From contig OY783195.1 in the NCBI GenBank assembly GCA_963678675.1, positions 26,399,385 through 26,463,384 on the forward strand: 64,000 bases of DNA. Direction: 5' to 3'. The translations under genes were made by a program, and so were the position numbers. The notes under the pieces are model-generated. The model was given only the letters and a program-made list of their open reading frames with translations. It did not search any database and was not told where the DNA came from. Source of the DNA: Xiphydria camelus. Lineage: Eukaryota; Arthropoda; Insecta; Hymenoptera; Xiphydriidae. This document shows, piece after piece, positions 22,995 to 33,147 of the stretch (its first letter is position 1; every line of letters begins with the position of its first letter).

Positions 22995-25700
22995 ACCAAA
23001 TATTTTTTCGTTGAACCATCCAATTCGCTCTTAGATTGATTGTTCAAAAATCTTTTTTAATCAATACGTATAAAACAATTCGTGTTTCAAGAATTTTATA
23101 GAAAAAAAATGAATCTATTGAAAAGTAAGCGAATAGCGTATTTCCGTTAATCTTTCATTCAAGACAGTATAAAAAATAAATATCCGCAAAGCACATAGTT
23201 GGATTTCTACCAAGTATTCAAGTATTGATCGTAAACTCACGATAGTATACAGTTGAATCGGAATTCCTGAAAGTACGAATAGCGTACGAGTAGGTTCAAA
23301 TGAACCTGCGTTAGAATTATTTATCGTATAGATGTATAACACTTTAAACATGTCGCGAAACACTGCCGTGTCTCTTGATAGAAACACGTTTACGAGCACT
23401 ATCTTATGATCGGAAAACCCAAAATCTAGTCTTTCATACAGTATGAATTTTCCTCTGTAATACATGTAATTCTTAACGGCAGAACGTCCTTTGGAGTCCT
23501 TATATAAAAAATAGAAGTTCAACATGACTCGCATACATATTGTCGTTTCAGTCTTAAATCCCCATTCGGTCGGATCGCTGATGCGGATTTAATCCGGCAC
23601 GACAGAAAGCGTATTACATAGATTTTTACTCATTTCAATATGGAGATTTATACGCCTAATCGGTAATTGTTGAAATGGTTGGAAAATCACGTTAGTGTAC
23701 GAATAATAATTGCAAGTTTAATGAATTATTTCTGCATGTCATTAAAATTCATCCTCTAGGAGTTATTGAAAATTGATTAAATATACCAAGCAATGATAAT
23801 GCGAAATGAGAGCCTCCGTAAAGATTCATATAAGAATATAAGTATTAGAAGAATTCGTTAATTTCACTAAAAGCTTTGATTGAAATTCATACACCCTTGT
23901 ATTATTTAACGGAATTAAAATGTTTTGTTTCAAATATAATTTTAAAAAAGTAAAAACTGAATAAAAGAGATGAAAGACTTTGCTATTCGCCAATCTAAAT
24001 AAACCCTTTCAATTTTAAGGGCATGAATTGCAATTCTATATTGTAAAATAAATTACTTTATCTTATCTTCAAGCCTTTGCTTTTGATATGAGGTACTTTC
24101 AATTATAAAAAATTATGACGGAATACGATGAAGATTGAAATGTTTAACTTTCATTCAATTCATCTGCTTACATTCAGTTTCTGCTATACGGAGCATTCTT
24201 TTTTACATGATATGGTCGATCATCTTGAAAATAAAAAAGAGATACGAAAAAATAAGAGAAATAAAAATTTTATGCTTTCAAAAGGAGAAAGCGGGGTATA
24301 ATCAAATCAAATCTAGGTAACACCACTTTCGAGATTTTCGCACATCGCAACTATACCTTTTTTATAGAAATTAATTTTTCAGTTTATACCATACTTGTTA
24401 ATCTGGATGAGATTAAAAACTTTTGAGGGAATAAAAAAATTGATTTCCATTGAAGAAAGTGTTGCTATGTAAATTACTCGCAAGTAGTGCCTCCTACAAT
24501 TTATCTTTTTATACCTCCCTTCTTCGAAAAAATACAATTTTCATTTTTATTATTTTCTCACGGCCCAATTATTTTCACAAATAATCAACTATATTATTTA
24601 AAATAGACCGCCCTGTATATTCTCACGCTTTTTGGAAACGTAAGAATATATTTTTGAGGAATAAATATTAAAGGTACTATGACTAATTAGACAATTCTGA
24701 ATAAAATAATTTTATTCTTTAAACATTTATTGCGTGGTTAACATTTTTAAGAATCATTTGCTCGAGATGATAACGTCGCATGAGCCTCTGAATTACATAA
24801 ATTGTGCTTGATCCATGCTTTTGATTTCATAATGCCCTTTATAGATGATGAATCTTTCAAAACAAACGAATATTTGTAAAACAAAATTGTTTTCACATTC
24901 AATTGATCCAAAGTTAAAACTAACATTTATTTAATTCCGATCATCTGCTTTTGTGAGTCAGATCTAATGATACGTATATCATTGTGGTATCGAGATATGT
25001 ATTACACACACATATATCATACGACGAAGACAACATATCAGGCGACTCGTTCGAGTCACACGTCAGGAACTAATAACGAAAAAGCGGGACGACATCGAGG
25101 TAAAGCTTACAAGTACGCTTTGACATAATAAATGTCGCTAAATAACAATAGAAACATGTCACATTGCCGAGCAAACTGATGTACGAAGGACTGCAAATAG
25201 GAACATAATTTCATAGTTTAAATATATTACGATTAATTAGCACGCACTGGAATCATTTTCTATAGGTAAGTACATAACGTTATAATAAAATATATGTCAT
25301 AATTCATTTTTAGAGAATAGTCACCTTAATACATGATTTAAGTACATGGTAAGATGGTTTTTATTTATGAATCTTGGAATATTTTTACTGAGCACACAGC
25401 GTAGGTTTATTGCTTCATATGAGAAATTAAAACGGCCAAAAGTGTAAACCAATTTAGAAATATGTTCCGACAAGATATCATTTTATTCTTACATACATAG
25501 AACGTTTTTTATCTGGATATTCGGCTAGTAAAATACTTGACCGTTTTTATTTCTTATGTGAAATAAGAAACCTAAAGTGTAATGAGTAAAATTGTCGACA
25601 TTTTGTTTTTTGCTCGCATTTACGGAGAACTCTAATATATACATATTTATCTAACCAGGGTTACATGGCTTCAATGTAAATAACAATTATTATTTATATA
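22995..25700. other. AT-rich intergenic DNA
   Basis: About 2.7 kb with no supported gene. The open frames at 23,115-23,534 and 24,135-24,320 have low-complexity composition and no familiar motif. No strong repeat was recognised. Confidence 0.5.
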
Positions 25701-26059
25701 GGTTGTCCCATAAGTTCCTTCCTTTTTTTTTTGATGCGAAATGAATAAATGCTTATGTACCGTTGTCCTGGGAATATGTTGGTGCCCTCTACTATCTCGC
25801 GCACACTATATCGCGGATTTTCAGCGAGCATACTCTTGATAAGGTCCGTATCCGTTGTTGCTGGGCGGCCGCTGCGGTCTTCATCTTTCAAGTCGAAATT
25901 GCCAGCTCTAAATTTTTTAAACCAACTGCGGACAGTTCTACTAGTCGGAGTACCATCTCCGTAAACGGTGCAAATCTCGTTTACAGTGTCCTTTGCACTA
26001 TTGCCTTTTTTAAAGCAATGAAGCATAACACGCCGCAAATGCTTCTTTTGGCTATTCAT
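25694..26059 (-). pseudogene. Mariner transposase N-terminal fragment
   Basis: The minus-strand frame encodes the paired helix-turn-helix DNA-binding part: MNSQKKHLRRVMLHCFKKG, then RTVRSWFKKFRAGNFDLKDEDRSGRP, the conserved linker before the catalytic domain. After about residue 92 the frame jumps to sequence next to the other end, and the DDD catalytic residues are gone. Such copies can bind ends but cannot cut. Confidence 0.85.
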
Positions 26060-26257
26060 ATTGAAGGATGTAGAAAAAAAATTTTAAAGGGACTTCGTCA
26101 CCAACGAAACGTACTGTGAAAGAGCTCTGGGACGACTGAAATCGATCCCATAAACAGCTTACAGATAGAAACAGCTTACAGATAGAAACAGCTTTATATA
26201 AACATAGCCGGCTGGAGTCATTCATAGCGTGGCGCGGAAAGAACTTATGGGACACCC
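25701..26257. mobile_element. Internally deleted mariner element
   Basis: Inverted ends GGTTGTCCCATAAGTTC and (reversed) GGGTGTCCCATAAGTTC enclose 557 bp. Left flank is TA, right flank AA, so one TA has mutated. A full mariner is about 1.3 kb; the catalytic DDD region is missing. Confidence 0.85.
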
Positions 26258-27325
26258 AATACTGCTCTTTTCTACTAAATTTTGCTGAAAAATATTTTAC
26301 ACGTATGCTAAGAATTCCAACATTTTATACTAGTGTTTAAACTTCACGCGTAAATGAAGTAAATAGATCATGCATCCGTGAAACATAAGTACATATAAGT
26401 CGGTGGATCTCGAAGCTCATATTACCCTGATTCTTGAGGCCTTTATGATGTATCATAATATATCATACAGGATCACAGCGAGGAAACTATACACAGGGCA
26501 ATATGCTGTAGCAGGCTCTAGACTATACGCCAATAGAGGTTGACTTAGAATGAACGCAGACTGCTGGTAAATAGCTCACAGCTTAGTCTACTAGAGCATA
26601 TTCCTACATATCATTTGTTCGCTATGATTCTGTATCTCCGCGTATAAACCAGGCATAATGCCGTTTTATCAAATGGAAAGACAAATGAAAACCATCCTCT
26701 TTAAGTTTTCACGTATGATACGTGTAAAAGCGTTAGTTATAACTTCCGATAAATTTTTGGAATTAACGAAAACAAGTACATATATGTATGTATATAAACC
26801 TATGTTAAAAATACAATCACTAAATGTTACTCCACTTTGTCATACTATTAATCATTGCAGAAAAATAGATAAATATTAAAATAGAAAGAATCTGAAAAAT
26901 CGTTCCAGTTTCAATAACTACCACATACCGAACTCTCCGTCAATAGACTTTATTCATTTCAAATTGATATGTAATAATACCCTATAAAACTAAAAGATAA
27001 CAAAAAGGAATGTGGTTTCACGAGATTCAGACTTTCCTATAGATTAAGATGTTAGCTAAAAAATAACATAAATAGATTTCTTTAAAATATCTCGATATTT
27101 GCAGTAAAAAAATAGAATCAATCTGTAAATCGGAATATTTTTCATCGAGAGACTACTTAACCTCGATGCAGGAATGGTTCGATTCCAAGATTCGATCTAC
27201 ATCACCATCTTGCAATGAAGACAACATCCTCTCTTACTTTCGTTTGTCTTTTACGTCACTATTGATAAAATCAAAATAAAACCAATTCCTGTCAAAGTGC
27301 TATGCGTTTTTCCAAGAACGATCCA
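26258..27325. other. Intergenic DNA and probable 3' region of PHM
   Basis: No gene recognised. TTTATT near 26950 would be an AATAAA signal for the minus-strand PHM gene. Confidence 0.4.
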
Positions 27326-30300
27326 TTATAATGCCGATACTTCTGGGTTAGGAATATGGGACAGTCCATCATTTCGCCAGTAATAATTAGGTGGTCCACT
27401 AGAGAAACAGTATTTCATGCGGAGGGGTTCCCCGTTCTCGACGTAATACATTAAGTAAAAGTTGCACATCTCGTCCTTATTGGTAGCGCCTATGTAGGTC
27501 CACGTATTCCGATTACTATGCATAGTACACCTTGCTGCTAACGTATCGCCTCTCGTTGCCAAAGTCTTATTGTGAACCGGATAAAACATTTGCGGCGTCA
27601 AAGGATTTCTCTTTCCAAGTTCTATCCACTCACCATTTGGCTTGACCAAATATCCAGACACAACTTTACCTAAAGAGTGCGTGTGAACTCTATAAGCAAA
27701 TGGATGTATGATCGTGTCTTCTTCCAGTCCACAAGCCGTCTCCATATGTTCTGTGCTATTAGGCGGAATACTGCCCGAAGTGCCGAGCAGAAAGACACCG
27801 GCAAGTTTGTTCAATGGACGTAGAGTGTAGTGCAGAAATATCCCGGAATCGTCCGTGTGGCTGATAATATGTGCGTAATGCACTTGCAGAACCAAATACT
27901 TAATTGGGGAGTCTTTGCCGACTTTGAATCCGACGCCTTCAGGTAGGATTAATTTCGGAGCATCCCTAGCCCATGCGTAGATAATCTGTTTCGTGAAATA
28001 GTACATATCGTCATCACCCGATGGAATTCTAAGAGAATTATGTATTTTACAATAAACACGAAAAAAAAAATGCAATTAGTAGGGTAAACCACCCAGTTAT
28101 TGGACACTTAAGCATTTTACAAGATTTGAGACCGCGTTAAAAAGATATTTTTCTACCTAGAGAGAGATATGAGTGGTGGCTTGTTTTGATTGAAAATATA
28201 TTGGCTTTACATTCTAGTAACTTACACGTCTTAGTTGGAAAGAATATAATTTTCAACAATAAAAGACTGGAATAAAGTCAAAAAACTTAGTTATTGGACA
28301 GTGTTCTTATTTTTTGGAAATACTCAATCCAGTAATTGGACAGTCAAGAATCAATAAGCCAGGTACGGTTTTTGATGATATTTAATAAAGTAAAAACTAG
28401 GAATCTTGTTTTTATTTATTTAAATTAGACTGTCCAATAACTGCAAGGTGTCCAACAACTGGGTGGTTTACCCTATATTCTAATTTAAAAATTCCAAACT
28501 TTCATGGCCGTTATTGTTAATACTATGAGTGTTACTAGTCTTGGCTTCCAGGCAATAGCTACATCTGTTTTGCTTGGCATACCGACATGGCTGAACTACC
28601 CACAAAAGCCTAGAGAGAGAGTGTTAGTATTCACAGCACTAATTATTTTAAGATAGTTCTCACGTATTTCCTAGTTAAACTTCGAATTCTCTCAAACAAG
28701 GTACCTGGCACAACTCCATAAGCCATTTTTCCCGTAGAAATCTTTAAATTTATATTCTGTTTTTCTTTGAAATGCCTCTTATAACGGATTAAATTTTCTT
28801 ATATTCTTTTATATTCCTGGAAACAATGACAAATGTGTCGAACACTGAAGATTTAGGCGTGCCGAATTCTGATGTTTCAAAACATGGTGCCATGTGAATA
28901 AAACAATAAATTCTAAGAAGTTTGTAAAATATAAATTGTATAATTTACGTCAGGACTTACATTACAAACATTCCACTGAATGGTCAAAAATAATATCAAT
29001 TTTTCTTTAGGTACACGAATATTTGGATAGCAGCCTCCTTTCCCCTTCCCCTCCCCCCTCTCATTATACTATCACAGTACCATTTTTTTATACAGGTAAA
29101 ACAAGATCTCTTTCCAGTTCGACAACACACATTTGTCAGATAACAATATGTTTACGTAAGGAGATAGTACCACATTTTCAGTCTACATACTCATAATTCA
29201 GAATTGAAAACCATAAGATAGAGCTAGGCTAGACCGCCGACAACCCAAACTACTTTAAATTGTGTGGAATACTTATTCATGATTGTATTTCGATCTACAA
29301 AGAAGTTCTATATCAAAATAGGTAAAACATTCATAGAAAAGGAGATATTATCGTTTGAAGTGAATACTATGATACTTCGTTTTTCTAAAATATCCAAATT
29401 TAAATACTTCTTCTCTCGCTTCTTATAAACAATCATATCTCTCAGATTCTCACATATAACATGTATAGAACTACACAGGAAAATCAATATGGAGTAACTT
29501 TTACCTCCCCCCCCCCGCGCTAACATAATTTTTACGAACGTACGTCCTCTAAGGGACGTCAATCTAAAAGGTCAATACGTGAGCAGAATTTTCGGTTCAA
29601 CCAACAATATTCTAATCGTTCATTGATCGTTGCCTGCTGCTCGGTACGCCCAATCTATTGTACATTAGACTTCACTCTTTACAAAATTTTGTGATTTCGT
29701 AGAACGAATAAAAAATAAAATTTTCGCAAGGATCTACAAAAAGTACAAGTACATTTCCAGGACTTTTTAAGGACAAGCAAAATTCAAGTACTTTTGAAGT
29801 ACTTTAAGTATTTCAAGAATCGCTAGATACCCTGTTCAAAGTATTACGTCAGTAGATTTTTAGAATTTTTGACCGCCTTCCCCCCATGTCAGGAGGCATA
29901 TCAATTTAATCCCCCTCCCCCTCCCCCCGGAACTATTTGTATTATGTCAGTAGATTTTTTAAATTCTTGACCCCTCCATCCCTTCCTTACACCAGAAAGC
30001 CAAAAATTGTAAAAAAGAGAACAAGTTTTCAAATCTTTTAATTACACATTTCATTATATTTAGTCATATGCCTTCTATAATATAAAATCCGTCTTTTATC
30101 TTTGTATTAAAGACTAACTTCAAATTATTTTCCCTTTAAAATGCATTAATATAGATTTATATATATACAGATCAAACAGAATTAGTGTTCGTATTAACAT
30201 GTACTTTGTAGTTCGAATATGTACGTAGTTACTGCGAAAAATTACCATTCCCGACGTGTGACAACAGAGGTGGATGGGAACAAATCCTTAAGCCATCATT

Positions 30301-32209
30301 TTGATACATTTATACTTCTAAAGAAAAAAAAAAATAAAAAATATAAGCATTATTCACATCTCCCTTCCCCTCCCCTCTTTTTCCCCAACATCAGCAATCC
30401 TAAGATTTGCTTGACCTTCCTCCCCCTCCCGCCCCCAAACTGCTGACGTAATACTTGAACAGCCCCTAAAATGAATGACGTTTTCAAGTATCATTACCTT
30501 CATTATTGTTAAAAAACCATATTTAGTTTTGGTAAGATTTTAACGCACTACTTTAATCAAATCGTTCGTCCGATTCAATACTAAAAGTACTGTATTCGAC
30601 TTACCTCTGACGTCTCACTGCATGGACTTGCAATAGCAGTATCATCCATACCCATAGATTGTGCCATTTCTCCACAATTCCACACATCCTTTGAGCTGCC
30701 TGGTTTTGAGCAACCATACAGTAGCATGTGATGGGCTGTTGCCATAGTCGCATTTGGTTCAAACCCAATTATATAGTAATTCTTTGCAGGATCCACTTTA
30801 ACTGGTGTACACAAGTATAACTCTGGCTGTAATAAGAAAAACAAATCTTCATTTATTATATAGGTTCATTCTATTTGAACAACGAATAGGGGAGAAGGGG
30901 GTAATGACTAGGTAGATGATGAATGAGGGGCTATTCATCATCTCAGATACACATACAATCCAATGCATTCTTAATCATCGTTCTCAAATTTGTCTAATGG
31001 ATATCTGGAATTGCTGTGTCAAAAGCACATCAAGGGTGGGATTCTCTATCGATAGAATTCTACTATTGCTATCGTTTCGAATATTTTCTCAAGTATAATA
31101 AAACATGCGCAACGATAGCGACTATAGAATTCTATTGATACAGAATCCCACCCCAGATTCCCATAGAAGTTGTCTATGGGAATCCATGGGATCTTTTCAA
31201 TAGCAGTGACATATGGCACTCGACTAAATGTCAAAAAACAAAATATTCACTAGATGTCAGAAAGACATTCTACACCCGGGGACACGGAATCTGTCGCTGG
31301 TGACTTTTTTTAAATGTTATTTTTAAACGTACTAACCAATAATTAATCAATCCTCATGCTTTCATTAATGAGAGTAGACGCCACCGTAGCTAATGAGGGC
31401 ATGAGAATTAATTGTTCATTGGTTAGTACGTTTAAAATAACATTAAAAAAAGTCACCAGCGACAGATTCCGTGTCCACAGGTGTACTTCTGCATCATCTA
31501 CACCCTGAGTAATAACGCTGTGTAATAATAAGAGATTGCAGTGAAATATATTGGAACCAATAGTGTGCGATGAACCAAAGGTTAAAAATTATCTCGCATT
31601 CTACTTAAGTACATAATATGTCTAATCTTGCTGAATGTTTTAGTGCCTGTGAAATCGATTTCAAACATTCTCAGTAATGACAGTTACCTGCTCCAATTTT
31701 AATAATTAATTAATTAATTTATTTAGTCATAATACTTTATGAAAACCTATTTCCGACCTGTAAAAAATCACGCCGAATGGTTTCCAAATTATTTCGCTGC
31801 AAAAAAATCATTAGAAATTAGCTGAGAACTTCGCGAATTTTTTCTAATGCTGCTAACCGCAATAATGTTGACAGAGGGCCTTTTTACAAACATTTTATAG
31901 GTAAGTACTCGACATATTTGGTTCCAATCGCAGAATCGTCAAATTTGCATCGCGACAATGCATTTTTAGATTAACAACGGCGTCTGATCGATTTGCGAGC
32001 GCTAGTCACGTACGCCCAGCATATGTTCGCGAAGATGACAGCTGGTTTCCACTTAGAATCGCGTAAAATTCAACCGCTTTTTGACTTACAATCTTCGGTC
32101 TGACATTCGGCATTAGGAGCGAATACTTCTTGACGCTGTAACATTGCGAATACTCGAGAACGCAAGTAGAAACGATGAAATACAGAGTAAACAAGCGTCT
32201 CGCTTTCAT
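27326..32209 (-). CDS. Phm: Peptidylglycine alpha-hydroxylating monooxygenase (PHM)
   Basis: Copper enzyme of the secretory pathway that hydroxylates the C-terminal Gly of neuropeptide precursors, the first step of amidation. Exons in transcription order: 32209-32090, 30826-30605, 27985-27326; all introns are phase 0 and the product is about 333 residues. A hydrophobic signal sequence (about 6-24) is followed by LLMPNVRPKI and PELYLCTP. Copper ligands are visible: His72-His73 in ATAHHMLLYGC, His in LQVHYAH, the HTH pair in YRVHTHSLG and Met in CNFYLMYY. No PAL lyase domain follows, as in insects where the two activities are separate genes. The exon 3 start (ATT ATC TAC, IIYAWARDAP) is the least certain junction. 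The introns contain several foldback elements. Confidence 0.93.
28082..28473. mobile_element. TA-flanked MITE in PHM intron 2
   Basis: A 392 bp element with ends GGGTAAACCACCCAGTTATT and a close complement, flanked by TA. The end motif GTTATTGGACA or its reverse occurs about five times, two at the tips and three inside. TA duplication suggests Tc1/mariner mobilisation. Confidence 0.85.
28474..29829. other. PHM intron 2, middle
   Basis: No gene. Pyrimidine/C-rich runs near 29,040 and 29,505 are simple sequence. Confidence 0.4.
29830..30466. mobile_element. Inverted-repeat element in PHM intron 2
   Basis: CTGTTCAAAGTATTACGTCAG at 29,832 reappears reversed near 30,439-30,462. A second internal copy of TATGTCAGTAGATTTTT with following GACCCC-rich sequence occurs at 29,942. 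About 640 bp, with C-rich interior and no ORF of note. Confidence 0.55.
31034..31153. mobile_element. 120 bp foldback in PHM intron 1
   Basis: Arms GGGTGGGATTCT and AGAATCCCACCC continue through ATAGAATTCTA on both sides. Confidence 0.7.
31271..31485. mobile_element. 215 bp MITE in PHM intron 1
   Basis: Ends TACACC and GGTGTA, then GGACACGGAATCTGTCGCTG and its complement, with arms continuing past AACGTACTAACCAAT. Nearly perfect pairing suggests it is young. Confidence 0.8.
31486..32005. other. PHM intron 1, 5' part
   Basis: Noncoding; no further element recognised. Confidence 0.4.
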
Positions 32210-32412
32210 GCTTCTGCGATGCTCGATTCAAAGCACGTTCTCCGTTATCACACTGCACTGATAAACTGCTCCACCTGTCTACACTTACTAGCTCATACGT
32301 ACGTTACTGGTCGATAATAATTTAGTTTTAATTTTTCACGGTGACGGTCCGGCTGCGCTTCTCAATTTTAAAATATTAATAGGTATTGATTATTAATTTA
32401 CGTGTGTGGAAT

Positions 32413-32548
32413 ATGGATACCGAACGACTCATAGAAGAGGTGCGAAAGTTTCCTGTTCTCTATGACCAAACTCACGAAAAATATAGGAATGCAGAATACC
32501 TATAAAGACCGGTTTGGAGAAAAATTGTAGAAATCTTGGAAGCCAAAG
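32413..32548 (+). pseudogene. MADF-domain relic
   Basis: Starting at ATG 32413 the frame reads MDTERLIEEVRKFPVLYDQ, then THEKYRNAEYL, a stop (TAA), RPVWRKIVEILEAKG and a GT. This is the pattern of a MADF (Myb/SANT-like) DNA-binding domain: LIEEVRKFPVLYD, Y, then W. It has an in-frame stop and no downstream exon was found, so it appears dead. MADF proteins often come from PIF/Harbinger elements, and such elements are common in this window. Confidence 0.7.
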
Positions 32549-32689
32549 GTAATAATAATAAAATTATCTAATAATCACTACTATAGATTATCAATAATAA
32601 TAAGACAAACTACACTTAGTTCATTCTAGTAGTTTCGAATAATTGACGACTGACGGACATGTGTGGTCAATTTCTAGATAAACGCGCCG

Positions 32690-32726
32690 TGCCAGGGCCG
32701 AATGACAGCCGTGTTCGGCCCTGGCA
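32690..32726. repeat. GC-rich perfect hairpin
   Basis: TGCCAGGGCCGAA pairs exactly with TTCGGCCCTGGCA across an 11-base loop, in AT-rich surroundings. Possibly the tip of a small foldback element; function unknown. Confidence 0.6.
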
Positions 32727-33147
32727 TGGCCCGGTAATGTGTGTCTCAGCATTAATTCGCATAGGTATAAACGGATTGTACGGTGTGTACTTGTGTATTT
32801 ACTTTTCGTGCACGTATTTCTACGTGTAATTTGTAGGCAACAATACGTGCTTATTACTTAATTTCTTTAATAGACAGTCCCGCATGGTGCCGTAAAGATA
32901 AGGCGTTCATTACATTGTCCATACTTGCGTTAAACACCAGAAACTCTTGTAGGTTAAAAATGTAATGGTATTCGAACATTAGTTTTTGCTTAAGTACCAA
33001 TGTTAATTTACCCTTTTCTCCCCCTATTTTTTCAATTTATAGATCGTTTTCTTTAAGATCGTGTTTGCAAATCTATCAGAATTCTATTTTATAGCACTGA
33101 ACAATAGAAATAATAATCACATTAAAATTTGTCTTCAGGCAAAAATT

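Noticed and set aside
23115..23534. 139-residue minus frame downstream of unit 2
   Set aside because: Low-complexity hydrophobic composition and no recognisable motif; likely chance in AT-rich DNA.
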